This document shows, piece by piece, positions 10,420 to 21,685 of a stretch of DNA of 64,000 bases. Numbering within the stretch: the first letter of the stretch is position 1; the number at the start of each line of letters is the position of its first letter. This DNA is from Pterois miles (lineage: Eukaryota; Chordata; Actinopteri; Perciformes; Scorpaenidae): positions 539,846 through 603,845 of the forward strand of contig CAMQGK010000040.1 in NCBI GenBank assembly GCA_947000775.1, in the 5' to 3' direction. The translations under genes and the position numbers were made by a program. A model generated the notes under the pieces. That model worked only from the letters and a program-made list of their open reading frames with translations, was not told where the DNA came from and ran no database searches.

Positions 10420-11700
10420 TCAGGGGGAGCGCTGAAGACCGAATGTCTCCACCAGGCTACCATCGATGAAGTCTTCGTCGGACCCCGAGTCCACCAGTGG
10501 CGGGTATGAAAAAGAGCGACCAGCGGAGATGATCTGGACCTGCAGTAAGGGACGAGAGGAAAAGTTCATAGCAGAGGTAGGGCTCACCAGTCTCCTCTCC
10601 TTCACTGGTGAGCCCTTTTCTTTTAGTGTACAGGAAGACAGAAAGTGTCCGAGTTGACCACAGTAAATACAGCGGCCCTCCCGCAGACGGCGCTGATGTT
10701 CTTCCGGAGAGAGTTTTGACTTACCGACCTGCATGGGCTCATCCGTCCCACTAGGGGGAGATGGAGAGCTCTCAGGGGTGACCTGGGAAGAAGAACGCCA
10801 AGCAGGACGCTGACCGAGAGACTGCCTCGTCTGGACAGGAGGGGGCACTACGCTTCGACGTCTTTCTTTCTCCTTTTCCTTTTCTCTTTCCCATAGCCGG
10901 TTGTCGATGCGGCTGGCGAGCGCGATGACAGCATCAGGGTCCGCTGGCAGGTCCAGAGGGGCGAGCTGGTCCTTTACGGGGTCCGACAGGCCGTGCAGGA
11001 AGGTGTCCATCAGCGAAGCGTCGTTCCACCCACTGTCGGCGGCCAGAGTACGAAACTCAATGGCGTAGTCAGCTACCCGTCTCTTTCCCTGCCGGAGCCC
11101 CACCAACGCCCGAGCGGATTCTCGACCTGGAGTAGTGTGGTCAAAGATTTTGCGCAAAGTGTCAGTGAACAGATTGAGAGAAGCACATACCGGGGAGTTT
11201 CGAGCCCACTCTGCGGTTGCCCAAGCTTAAGCCCTGCCAGCCAGGTGGGTAATGATGAAAGCCACCTTGGAGCGCTTGGAAGGAAACTGGGCTGCCTGCA
11301 GTTCAAAGTGAAGGCTGCATTGCACCAGAAATGAGTGGCAATTGTCGGAGTCCCCGGTGAAATGTTACGGCTTGGCAAGATGAGGTGAACCGGAGAAGGA
11401 CGCCACGGGAGCGAGTGTCGGTGTCGGAGCCAGCGTCTCATGGAAGGCGGACGCGGCAGGTGGAGTGGCATGGGAGTCAGCGTTGGTTGTCGGGTGAGTC
11501 TCTAGCATGCTCAGGAGAGCTTGCATTTGCGTTCCCAGCTGATTAACCTGTTCACCAATAGTTAAGCGAAACTTCTCTTGATGTTCGCTTAACTGCTTAA
11601 CGCCGTGACATACGGCAGTAAGCTGTTCCTCGTGTTGACTCAACTGCTTACCTTGAGCTTGGATAGCAGTTCGGACCTGTTCTGAGTCCGCTGAGTCCAT
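10420..11700 (-). pseudogene. gypsy gag-protease pseudogene, copy A
   Basis: The start codon at 11698-11700 opens a frame beginning MDSADSEQ. Two in-frame stops interrupt it: TAA at 11365-11367, after HLAKP, and TAA at 11227-11229, after HLAGRA. The capsid-like part continues (VADYAIEFRTLA), then a basic linker, one CCHC zinc knuckle (CIYCGQLGHFLSSC) and the protease signature LVDSGSDEDFIDG. The layout is that of sushi-family gag. The same stops are in copies B and C. Confidence 0.9.
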
Positions 11701-11717
11701 TGCTGGGCAGTTCACAC

Positions 11718-12248
11718 TGTCACTACAGGCTACACACTCAGGCTTGGACTCAAAAGCAGACTCAGAGTCGGGGCAGTTCACAATGATCGGCATCTTTAAT
11801 ACAGGCTTGAGGTCGGTACACGGCAGGGCAAAAACACAAGTAGACAGGTCCAGAGTGGCAGGCTAAGGGCAACGTCAAAAAGGCAGGCAAAGTTCAATAC
11901 ACAATGATCAAAAACACGAGAGTATGCGGGTAAGCTTCTTCACTAGGAACAAAGACGAACTGGCACAGGAGGGAAAGGGAGCACACATTAAATACTAGTG
12001 AAGGGAGTGGATGACTATGCACAGGTGGACACAATCAGGGTGGAGGGAAGACAATCAGACGCAGGTGACTGGTGTAGATAACTGGGTCAGGAGGAGGTGC
12101 TCAAACATGAAGGCGGGAAGCATGCAGGGCAGGGAGTGAAGTGAACTGCAACGAGAGGAGAGGTTAAAATGCCAACATAAAACAGGAAGTGCATCCAAAT
12201 AAAAGCATGCAACAGGAGACACAGAATCAAGACCTAGACTTCCTGATA
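11718..12248 (-). repeat. 5' LTR, copy A
   Basis: 531 bp, TGTCACTACAGG to TTCCTGATA on the plus strand. The final TGATA instead of TGACA suggests one mutated terminal base. Nearly identical to 20241-20771 and 28868-29398. Confidence 0.9.
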
Positions 12249-12565
12249 ACCAGAGCAACACAACCTCCTCTCTATGCCAGATAGATAGAGCCAGAGCAAC
12301 ACAACTTCTTCTTCATGCCAAACAGATAGAGCCAGAGCAACACAACATCCTCTCCATGCCAAACAAATATAGCCAGAGCATCATGACCACCTCTCCACAC
12401 TAATCAGATAAAGACAGAGCAACAAGACCTCCTTTCCACACCAAAGATAGAGCCACAGCAACACAACCTCCTGTCTACACTAAACCGATAAAGCCAGAGC
12501 AATACCACATCCCCTCCATGCCAAGCAGATAGAGCCAGAGCAACAAGACTTCCTCACCATATGGT
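12249..12565. repeat. minisatellite, unit A upstream
   Basis: About eight degenerate units of the same family between the gypsy element and the OR upstream flank. Unit C has only about half as many (29399-29550). Confidence 0.88.
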
Positions 12566-12858
12566 ATTGCTCTGTCACAGTGTGCCACAATGCACTAGTC
12601 ATGTCATGTGTATGGCCTAAGCGTTGTAATGTATGTAACTAACTAACTAACTATAACTAACTGAATTTTTCTGAAATTGTACAGTGTAACCTGACGTTGA
12701 ACTTGACCCAGAGTGTCTTTGGGTTGTACTGAGGTTAATGCACATATAGGTCAATGGTTAGGATACTGTTCCAATCTTGCAACAACCCTGTTGAAGGAGG
12801 CGCAAACTTTTTTAAAGATAACACTCACCCAAGCAAACAAAGTTTAACACCTATGGGT
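12566..12858. other. OR upstream flank, unit A
   Basis: Non-coding DNA shared with 21084-21381 and 29551-29841 and, in its right part, with 47957-48069 and the ghost locus at 31518-31710. It holds a short TAAC repeat near 12640. No gene or recognised motif. Confidence 0.7.
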
Positions 12859-13026
12859 TCAGGCCTCCAGAGTTCGATGAAGTTGTTCTAATGAACTCTT
12901 GGTCAAAGAGTTAATGAGATCCATGGAGGGTGAAGAAATGTCATAAATTATTTGGTCTGACTCGAACAGTTCACTTTTTGATCTCTGAAGATGAACACAC
13001 ATCAAGTGCAGTTTAAGGTCAGGAAT
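12859..13026 (-). other. conserved upstream block / possible antisense exon, OR A
   Basis: A block found 65-135 bp upstream of all six OR start codons in the window. On the minus strand it begins after CATTTATTCACAG, a good splice-acceptor context, and is open for 55 codons to TGA. The encoded segment is leucine-rich, with KSELFES, SSPSMDLINSL and LHRTLEA. Against the diverged copy at 54706-54867 the alignment has a 12-bp and a 6-bp gap, both multiples of three. However, base changes are not concentrated at third positions, so a promoter or 5' exon of the OR is equally possible. Confidence 0.6.
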
Positions 13027-13162
13027 CTGTGAATAAATGAGACAACCAAATACATGCTCTGTGTTAATGCAATCTTCATGGTAAGACTTCTTCACTCAGT
13101 TTATTCATTTATGCTATTGTACAATCTGCTCGTTGTATTCATTGGTTGTTTAGTTGTTCTTC

Positions 13163-14083
13163 ATGGATGATGCATTAAATATAACATATATAACTCTTTA
13201 TGGGTATGTGGACATGGGCATAAACAGGTATTTTCTTTTTCTTCATATGTTTATAGTTTATATTCTGGCAATCACCTTTAATTTAACCATTGTGTACCTT
13301 ATTGGGACACACAAGAACCTCCACGAGCCAATGTACATTTTCATTGCAGCGTTGCTACTGAACTCTTCCATTACCAGCACTAATGTTTACCCAAAGTTGT
13401 TAATTGACATTATATCAGAAAAACAGATCATATCATATTCTACTTGTCTCTTACAATGTTATATACATTACTCCTTTAGTGCTTCAGATTTCTTACTGTT
13501 GGCAGCCATGGCCTATGACAGGTTTGTGTCTATATGTCAACCTCTACAATATCCAACTATTATGACCAAAACCACAGTGAGTGTTATCCTGTTTCTGACT
13601 TGGCTTTTTCCTGCTGTTCAGGTTGCAGTCCCAACAATACTGAGTGCTAATCTGAAACTGTGTAAATTCACTATAAAGTCAATTTATTGTAACAATGCAT
13701 ATTACAATCTCTACTGTGAGACTTCAGCAGCACGGTATATATTTGGTATATTTAATATATTTACTCTGGTATTATCACCCATAGTCTTTATACTTTTTAC
13801 ATATACCAGGATACTTATAATATCCTACCGAAGTTCGAGAAATGTCAGGACAAAAGCTGCACAGACCTGTACACCCCACCTGGTAGTTTTACTCTTCTAT
13901 TCGTCTTTGTCTCTATATCATGTCCTTATAATTGAACTGGATATGGGATCTGACACAAATTTCATTGTGACTTTACAAGCGTTTTTATATTATCCTCTCT
14001 TCAATCCAGTTGTATATGGACTAAAAATGAAAGAAATCTTCAAACACCTGAAGAAATTGTTCTGTCAAACTAAAATGATTTGA
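13163..14083 (+). CDS. odorant receptor (fish type), OR A
   Basis: A single-exon seven-helix G-protein-coupled receptor of 306 residues, expected in the membrane of olfactory sensory neurons, where it would detect water-borne odorants and signal through a G protein. The ATG at 13163 gives the usual short N-terminus MDDALNITY with an N-glycosylation site (NIT); a frame upstream exists only if a non-ATG start is accepted. Visible hallmarks are LHEPMYIF after helix 1, the conserved cysteine before helix 3, MAYDRFVSIC at the end of helix 3, KAAQTCTPHL before helix 6 and FNPVVYGLKMKEI in helix 7. It is open throughout and probably functional. The ligand is unknown. Confidence 0.95.
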   Translation: MDDALNITYITLYGYVDMGINRYFLFLHMFIVYILAITFNLTIVYLIGTHKNLHEPMYIFIAALLLNSSITSTNVYPKLLIDIISEKQIISYSTCLLQCYIHYSFSASDFLLLAAMAYDRFVSICQPLQYPTIMTKTTVSVILFLTWLFPAVQVAVPTILSANLKLCKFTIKSIYCNNAYYNLYCETSAARYIFGIFNIFTLVLSPIVFILFTYTRILIISYRSSRNVRTKAAQTCTPHLVVLLFYSSLSLYHVLIIELDMGSDTNFIVTLQAFLYYPLFNPVVYGLKMKEIFKHLKKLFCQTKMI

Positions 14084-14696
14084 TGTACAGTATTAACACT
14101 GGTTACTTCTACTTCTATCATTATCACAACTTTCACTGAGACTTCTCTCTGTGTTTACTTTAATGTCATTTATTTCATTAAGAAAGTGTGCACATGCCTG
14201 TGTTCCAGAAATGTTTTAATTTGCGTAACATGTTTACTTCAAACTAAGTTTTTCATAATTTTTCTCTACAAGCTGTGACTTCAGACCATGTGTGCTTGAA
14301 CAACCAGGGAAAGGGAGATTGTTCCTGTATGTGAGATGGTGGTTTCAAGTTAGAGACCTTTTACAAGCCTGAAATGGAGGCTTTGTTTGCAACAAAACAT
14401 TTTTAAATGTACAATGAGAAAAGAAAATGAATAAATTAAACCTAAAATGAAAGATAATGTTACAGTTGTTATATCCTGGTTATGTATGCATAGTCAACTC
14501 TCATGGGTTCGTCTGTGACTGCAGGACACACAGTGGGACACATTCATTAACCTTAACTCAGGCTGTTGAGCCAGTTACAGTACACATTAAGATAAAACCC
14601 TCCACCATGTTTAGTCACTCAAGCAAATTCTGCACTGCTAAATTCAGGTGGGGAGGCTTCATTTAACCATCGCTGTGTGGGATATAATTAAGATCA
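14084..14696. other. OR A 3' flank
   Basis: AT-rich non-coding DNA, nearly identical to 22607-23217 and largely shared with the flank of OR D. Likely includes the OR 3' UTR; AATAAA-like sequence occurs in GAATAAATTAAACC near 14430. No gene. Confidence 0.7.
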
Positions 14697-14972
14697 CCTT
14701 AGATATTTGGTTTTGTAAAATCTTATCACATGCTTTGTTGGACTTCTCAAAAACACACAATCTAAAGATACAGTTACTCTCATCTAGATGGCATCGATTT
14801 GGCTTCTAGCACCACTATGGGTGGTACGTTAGAGGCCTTTTGACAAGCCTGAAATGCTGTTTTTTTTTTTTTTTTGTGCAAGAAAGCACTTTTAAATGTA
14901 TAGTGGTAAAAAATGAATAAACCTAAAATAAAAGATCATGTTTCTTATTATACATGCATAGTCAACTACCCA
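14697..14972. repeat. 3'-flank block, unit A
   Basis: Copy of the block also at 4931-5206 and 23218-23492, with a poly-T run and the sequence GGCTTCTAGCACCACTATGG. It is followed by minisatellite in all three places. Confidence 0.88.
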
Positions 14973-15750
14973 GAGCAACGTGACCTTCTCTCCATGCAAA
15001 ACGAATAGAGCAAGAGCAACTCCACCTCCTCTCCATGCTAAACAAATAGAGCCGGAGGAAGTCAGCCTTCTCTCCATGCTAAACAAATAGAGCAAGAGAA
15101 ACGCAACCTTCTCTCCATGCTAAACAAATAGAGCAAGAGCAACGCAACCTTCTCTCCATGCTAAACAAATAGACCAAGAGCAACGCAACCTTCTCTCCAT
15201 GCTAAACAAATAGACCAAGAGCAACGCAACCTTCTCTCCATGCTAAACAAATAGAGCAAGAGCAACGCAACCTCCTCTCCATGCAAAACAAATAGAGCCA
15301 GAGCAACGCAACCTTCTTTCCATGCTAAACAAATAGAGCAAGAGCAACGCAACCTCCTCTCCATGCTAAACAAATAGAGCCGGAGGAAGTCAGCCTTCTC
15401 TCCATGCTAAACAAATAGAGCCGGAGGAACTCAGCCTTCTCTCCATGCTAAACAAATAGAGCCAAAGGAACACAACCTCTTCTCCATGCTAAACAAATAG
15501 AGCAAGAGCAACGCAACCTTCTCTCTACGCCAATCAGAAATAGCCAGAGCAGCAAAGCATCCTCTCCATTCCAGAAAGATAGAGCCAGAGCAACACAATC
15601 TCCTCTCCATGCCAATCAGAGATAGCCAGAGGAACACAACCTCCTCTCTGTGTCAAATAGATACAGCCAGAGAAACACAACCTCCTCTCCACGTGAAACA
15701 GTTATACAGAGCAACACAACCTCCTCTTCACACCAATCAGATAAAGGCAG
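14973..15750. repeat. minisatellite between units A and B
   Basis: About 19 units of the 41-bp family, starting where the 3'-flank block ends and finishing at the gypsy element of unit B. The link between units is therefore minisatellite, a plausible site for unequal exchange. Confidence 0.9.
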
Positions 15751-15973
15751 TGTCACGACAGGCTACACACTCAGGCTTGGACTCAAAAGCAGACTCAGAG
15801 TCGGGGCAGTTCACAATGATCGGCGTCTGTAAGGTCGGTACACGGTAGGGCAAAAACACAAGTAGACAGGTCCAGAGTGGCAGGCTAAGGGCAACGTCAA
15901 AAAGGCAGGCAAAGTTCAATACACTATGATGAAAAACACAAGAGTATGCGGGTAAGCTTCTTCACTAGGAACA
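15751..15973 (-). repeat. truncated 3' LTR, copy B
   Basis: Begins TGTCACGACAGG and ends CACTAGGAACA, the same breakpoint into pol as in copy A. Confidence 0.88.
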
Positions 15974-18800
15974 GTCCCAGGGCGTTCAGCATGTTGCTTG
16001 TTGAAGTCTCTTATGAGTTGTGGGTCCATTATGTTTTTGGCTGAAACCCACGACCTTTCCTCTGGTCCGTACCCCTCCCAATCAACAAGGTATTGCTTAC
16101 CCTGCCCCCAGCGACGGACGTCCAGTAGTCGTGTTACAGTATAAACAGGACCTCCGTCGACGATCCGGGGGGGCAGTGGGGCCTTGGAGGTAGGGACCAG
16201 AGGACTGTCAACCACGGGTTTCAGCCGTCCCACATGGAAGGTTGGATGGATCCTCATGGACCTAGGCAAATTTAACTTAACAGTTACTGGATTAATGACT
16301 TTGGAGATTGGGAAAGGGCCTATGAACCTGGGAGCCAGCTTCTTGGATTCTACGAGAAGAGGCAGATCTCGGGTGGACAACCAGACCCTCTGACCAGGTT
16401 GGTAAGTGGGGGCATCTGGTGTCTGCCGTCGGTCTGCCATCTTCTTGTAGCATGCTGCGCACCTTAGTAACATCTGTCGGGCCCCCTTCCAGATGCGCTG
16501 ACAACGTCTGACCAGGGTATGGGGCGAGGGGACACTAGACTCTCCCTCCCGGTCAGGAAACAATGGGGGCTGGTATCCATAAGCGCACTGGAAGGGGGAG
16601 AGACCAGATGTAGAGCAAGGCAAAGTGTTATGAGCATATTCGATCCACAACAAGTTCTTACTCCAGGAGACCGGATTTTGTGCCACTCGGCATCTTAATC
16701 CGGTCTCCAGTTCTTGATTGACAGTGAGCAACAGTGAGCAAAACTCCTTCCAGAAGCTGGAAATGAACTGTGGCCCCCGGTCTGACACCACATCCCTAGG
16801 GAAGCCGTGAATGCGAAAAACATGAGTCAACATAACCTCCGCTGTTTCCTTGGCGGAGGGCAGCTTCGGCAAGGTAATAAAATGAACCATCTTGGAAAAA
16901 CTGTCCACCACAGTGAGTACTGTGGTGTTACCTTCTGAGGTGGGCAAACCGGTGACAAAGTCTAAGGAGATGTCAGACCAGGGGCGATGAGGCACAGGAA
17001 GAGGTTACAGCAATCCTGCAGGTGGTTGGTGGGAGGCCTTACTCTGGGCACAAATGGGGCAGGCCGACACATACTCTTTAATGTCTTTCTCCATCGCCGG
17101 CCACCAGAATCTCTGTTTAACGACAAACATTGTGCGGCGTGTTCCTGGGTGGCAGGTGACTCAAGAAGTGTGGGCCCAGTGGATGACCTGAAAACATAAG
17201 CTAACAGGGACAAAGAGTCTGTTATGGGGGCACCCCTCGGGTGCCAGTACCTGATCCAGGGCCTTTTTTTACCTCCCTCTCTATATTCCAGGTGACGGCC
17301 CCGACCATGCAGGAAGAAGGGAGGATGTGAGAGGGGTCTCTGGGGGAGTCAACTAAGTTAAACAGTCTAGATGAGGCATCTGGCTTTCTGTTCTTAGACC
17401 TCAGCCGGTAGGAAAGGGTGAAATCAAACCTATTAAAGAATAAGACCCACTTTGCTTGCCTTGAGTTTAGGCATTTAGCCGAATGGGGCTAAACGCCTAA
17501 ACAAAAATCTTGAGTGTATACTCATTTTTGTGGTCCGTCCAGACGAGAAAGGGTTGCTCTGCTCCCTCCAGCCAGTGGCGCCATTCCTCCAGCGCTGCCT
17601 TCACTGTCAGCAGCTCTTTGTTACCTATGTCGTAGTTCCTCTCTGCGGAAGAAAGTTTTCTAGACAGATAGGCACATGGGTGAAGTTTATTGTCTTTGAG
17701 TGCTCTTTGTGAGAGGATGGCACCAATCCTTGAATCAGAGGCATCAACCTCAACAATAAACTGTCGGCTGGGATCGGGCAAGGCGAGGATGGGAGCAGAG
17801 CTGAACGATTCTTTGAGCCTAGTAAAGGCTTTATCGCATTCAGTGAACCAATCAAACTTATTCTTGGGAGATGTCAGCACGTGTAAGGGAGCAGCAATGG
17901 CACTAAAATTTCGAATGAAATGCCTATAGAAATTTGCGAACCCCAAGAACCTCTGGACCATTTTGCGGTTCATTGGGGTTGGCCAATGTGCCACAGCGCT
18001 AACCTTTGCTGGGTTCATCTGCATGTGGTCCAGGGAAACTACAAAACCGAGGAAAGAGACTGTTGGAAAACAGCAGGGGTGTTAGTGAGCCCAAATGGCA
18101 TCACTAGATATTCGTAATGCCCACTAGGGGTATTGAATGCCGTCTTCCACTCATCCCCCTCCCTTATCCTTACCAAATGATAAGCATTACGAAGGTCCTG
18201 TTTAGAGAATATCTTAGCCCCTTTCAATAACTCAAACGCCAAGGAGATTAAAGGGAGGGGGTACCTGTTCTTTGCCATAATGTTGTTCAACCCACGGCAG
18301 TCGATGCAGGGTCTGAGTGTGTTGTCTTTCTTTTCTACAAAGAAAAAGCCTGCCCCTGCAGGCGAGGAGGAGGGGCGGATGATACCAGCCGCCAGTGAGG
18401 AGTCAATGTACTCTCTCATTGCCTCCCTTTTGGGGGCCGAGAGAGAGTACAGTCTCCCCTTAGGTGGAGATGTACCTGGGAGGAGGTCAATGCCACAGTC
18501 ATATGGCTGATGAGGAGGAAGAGAGGTGGTGCGAGCCTTGTTAAAAACCTCTCTGCGGTCATGGTAGCAGGAGGGAACCCCTGCCAACTCTGGGACGATG
18601 GCGACCTCTGGTGACGATGAAGGTGAAGAAGGTGCAGAAGGTGTCTGCTCCAACACTAGGGGCGCCAACAGTCTTTCAGTGGACTCCACAGTGGAAACAG
18701 ACAAGCAGCAGGTTAGATTACAGCCCTCCCCCCATGACAAAATTTCTCCGATAGACCAGTTAATGTGTGGATTATGTCTTTTTAGCCAAGGGAGCCACAA
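15974..18800 (-). pseudogene. gypsy pol pseudogene, copy B
   Basis: RT with FFFVEKKDNT and LVMPFGLTN but no YxDD, RNase H, integrase and an intact chromodomain (YLVDWEGYGPEERSW, about 16025-16100). Around 16720-16745 about 55 bp is lost with a small local repeat (CAGTGAGCA twice), joining CSLL directly to NQELETGL in frame. This removes the HPETNGQTE stretch that holds the catalytic glutamate of the integrase DDE triad. The FSKQDLRNAYH motif has Q where copy A has L. Confidence 0.9.
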
Positions 18801-18942
18801 AATCAGCGGGTGTAACGCTGATTCAAATAAATGAAAACTGATTAACTCAGTGTGATTACTTGAAACAGTTGCACGGGTGAGGTGCGGTGAGTAACCCTAC
18901 ACAGTAATCTTCCATCCAGCGCGCTTGCCTCAAGTGTCTCTT

Positions 18943-20223
18943 TCAGGGGGAGCGCTGAAGACCGAATGTCTCCACCAGGCTACCATCGATGAAGTCTTCG
19001 TCGGACCCCGAGTCCACCAGTGGCGGGTATGAAAAAGAGCGACCAGCGGAGATGATCTGGACCCGCAGTAAGGGACGAGAGGAAAAGTTCATAGCAGAGG
19101 TAGGGCTCACCAGTCTCCTCTCCTTCACTGGTGAGCCCTTTTCTTTTAGTGTACAGGAAGACAGAAAGTGTCCGAGTTGACCACAGTAAATACAGCGGCC
19201 CTCCCGCAGACGGCGCTGATGTTCTTCCGGAGAGAGTTTTGACTTACCGACCTGCATGGGCTCATCCGTCCCACTAGGGGGAGATGGAGAGCTCTCAGGG
19301 GTGACCTGGGAAGAAGAACGCCAAGCAGGACGCTGACCGAGAGACTGCCTCGTCTGGACAGGAGGGGGCACTACGCTTCGACGTCTTTCTTTCTCCTTTT
19401 CCTTTTCTCTTTCCCATAGCCGGTTGTCGATGCGGATGGCGAGCGCGATGACAGCATCAGGGTCCGCTGGCAGGTCCAGAGGGGCGAGCTGGTCCTTTAC
19501 GGGGTCCGACAGGCCGTGCAGGAAGGTGTCCATCAGCGAAGCGTCGTTCCACCCACTGTCGGCGGCCAGAGTACGAAACTCAATGGCGTAGTCAGCTACC
19601 CGTCTCTTTCCCTGCCGGAGCCCCACCAACGCCCGAGCGGATTCTCGACCTGGAGTAGTGTGGTCAAAGATTTTGCGCAAAGTGTCAGTGAACAGATTGA
19701 GAGAAGCACATACCGGGGAGTTTCGAGCCCACTCTGCGGTTGCCCAAGCTTAAGCCCTGCCAGCCAGGTGGGTAATGATGAAAGCCACCTTGGAGCGCTT
19801 GGAAGGAAACTGGGCTGCCTGCAGTTCAAAGTGAAGGCTGCATTGCACCAGAAATGAGTGGCAATTGTCGGAGTCCCCGGTGAAATGTTACGGCTTGGCA
19901 AGATGAGGTGAACCGGAGAAGGACGCCACGGGAGCGAGTGTCGGTGTCGGAGCCAGCGCCTCATGGAAGGCGGACGCGGCAGGTGGAGTGGCATGGGAGT
20001 CGGCGTTGGTTGTCGGGTGAGTCTCTAGCATGCTCAGGAGAGCTTGCATCTGCGTTCCCAGCTGATTAACCTGTTCACCAATAGTTAAGCGAAACTTCTC
20101 TTGATGTTCGCTTAACTGCTTAACGCCGTGACATACGGCAGTAAGCTGTTCCTCGTGTTGACTCAACTGCTTACCTTGAGCTTGGATAGCAGTTCGGACC
20201 TGTTCTGAGTCCGCTGAGTCCAT
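18943..20223 (-). pseudogene. gypsy gag-protease pseudogene, copy B
   Basis: Starts at 20223 with MDSADSEQ and carries the same two stop codons as copy A, one CCHC knuckle (CIYCGQLGHFLSSC) and the LVDSGSDEDF protease motif. Differences from copy A are a handful of substitutions. Confidence 0.9.
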
Positions 20224-20240
20224 TGCTGGGCAGTTCACAC

Positions 20241-20771
20241 TGTCACTACAGGCTACACACTCAGGCTTGGACTCAAAAGCAGACTCAGAGTCGGGGCAGT
20301 TCACAATGATCGGCATCTTTAATACAGGCTTGAGGTCGGTACACGGCAGGGCAAAAACACAAGTAGACAGGTCCAGAGTGGCAGGCTAAGGGCAACGTCA
20401 AAAAGGCAGGCAAAGTTCAATACACAATGATCAAAAACACGAGAGTATGCGGGTAAGCTTCTTCACTAGGAACAAAGACGAACTGGCACAGGAGGGAAAG
20501 GGAGCACACATTAAATACTAGTGAAGGGAGTGGATGACTATGCACAGGTGGACACAATCAGGGTGGAGGGAAGACAATCAGACGCAGGTGACTGGTGTAG
20601 ATAACTGGGTCAGGAGGAGGTGCTCAAACATGAAGGCGGGAAGCATGCAGGGCAGGGAGTGAAGTGAACTGCAACGAGAGGAGAGGTTAAAATGCCAACA
20701 TAAAACAGGAAGTGCATCAAAATAAAAGCATGCAACAGGAGACACAGAATCAAGACCTAGACTTCCTGATA
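20241..20771 (-). repeat. 5' LTR, copy B
   Basis: 531 bp, almost identical to 11718-12248. Near-identity between units points to a recent duplication or ongoing homogenisation. Confidence 0.9.
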
Positions 20772-21083
20772 ACCAGAGCAACACAACCTCCTCTCTATGC
20801 CAGATAGATAGAGCCAGAGCAACACAACTTCTTCTTCATGCCAAACAGATAGAGCCAGAGCAACACAACATCCTCTCCATGCCAAACAAATATAGCCAGA
20901 GCATCATGACCACCTCTCCACACTAATCAGATAAAGACAGAGCAACAAGACCTCCTTTCCACACCAAAGATAGAGCCACAGCAACACGACCTCCTGTCTA
21001 CACTAAACCGATAAAGCCAGAGCAATACCACATCCCCTCCATGCCAAGCAGATAGAGCCAGAGCAACAAGACTTCCTCACCAT
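20772..21083. repeat. minisatellite, unit B upstream
   Basis: Same set of degenerate units as 12249-12565, with only isolated base changes. Confidence 0.88.
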
Positions 21084-21381
21084 ATGGTATTGCTCTGTCA
21101 CAGTGTGCCACAATGCACTAGTCATGTCATGTGTATGGCCTAAGCGTTGTAATGTATGTAACTAACTAACTAACTATAACTAACTGAATTTTTCTGAAAT
21201 TGTACAGTGTAACCTGACGTTGAACTTGACCCAGAGTATCTTTGGGTTGTACTGAGGTTAATGCACATATAGGTCAATGGTTAGGATACTGTTCCAATCT
21301 TGCAACAACCCTGTTGAAGGAGGCGCAAACTTTTTTAAAGATAACACTCACCCAAGCAAACAAAGTTTAACACCTATGGGT
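21084..21381. other. OR upstream flank, unit B
   Basis: Copy of 12566-12858. No gene. Confidence 0.7.
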
Positions 21382-21549
21382 TCAGGCCTCCAGAGTTCGA
21401 TGAAGTTGTTCTAATGAACTCTTGGTCAAAGAGTTAATGAGATCCATGGAGGGTGAAGAAATGTCATAAATTATTTGGTCTGACTCGAACAGTTCACTTT
21501 TTGATCTCTGAAGATGAACACACATCAAGTGCAGTTTAAGGTCAGGAAT
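21382..21549 (-). other. conserved upstream block, OR B
   Basis: Identical in translation to the block at 12859-13026, with the same acceptor-like ATTCACAG and TGA stop. Lies 137 bp before the OR start. Confidence 0.6.
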
Positions 21550-21685
21550 CTGTGAATAAATGAGACAACCAAATACATGCTCTGTGTTAATGCAATCTTC
21601 ATGGTAAGACTTCTTCACTCAGTTTATTCATTTATGCTATTGTACAATCTGCTCGTTGTATTCATTGATTGTTTAGTTGTTCTTC

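Larger units (their letters stand above)
7174..12248 (-). mobile_element. defective sushi-type gypsy element, copy A
   Basis: A reverse-strand Ty3/gypsy chromovirus inserted in the minisatellite, flanked by GCCAG (7169-7173) and ACCAG (12249-12253), a 5-bp target duplication with one mismatch. The right LTR is full length. The left LTR is cut short and runs into pol at 7400, so the 3' U3 region and polypurine tract are lost. Gag has two internal stops, RT lacks its catalytic motif, and pol is frameshifted. The same lesions occur in copies at 15751 and 24497. Confidence 0.92.
7174..15750. repeat. tandem duplication unit A (gypsy + OR)
   Basis: The first of three direct repeats of about 8.6 kb. 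Each holds, in order, a reverse gypsy element, short minisatellite, unique upstream flank, conserved block and OR; units A and B also have a 3' flank and more minisatellite. Units start at 7174, 15751 and 24497. Shared gypsy lesions show that the retroelement was already broken before the unit was copied. Confidence 0.9.
15751..20771 (-). mobile_element. defective sushi-type gypsy element, copy B
   Basis: Second copy of the element at 7174, in the same position relative to the OR. Left LTR 15751-15973 truncated, right LTR full. It shares the gag stops, the missing RT catalytic motif and the RNase H rearrangement. Unlike copy A the chromodomain frame is open, but the integrase has its own deletion near 16720-16745. 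Confidence 0.92.

Noticed and set aside
12590..12670. TAAC microsatellite as a regulatory site
   Set aside because: A short simple repeat shared by duplicates; nothing beyond duplication supports function.
13154..13162. Longer OR starts upstream of MDD (13154, 21677, 30128, 48365)
   Set aside because: These begin at TTG or GTG codons, not ATG; the conserved ATG of MDD is the sensible start in a vertebrate gene.
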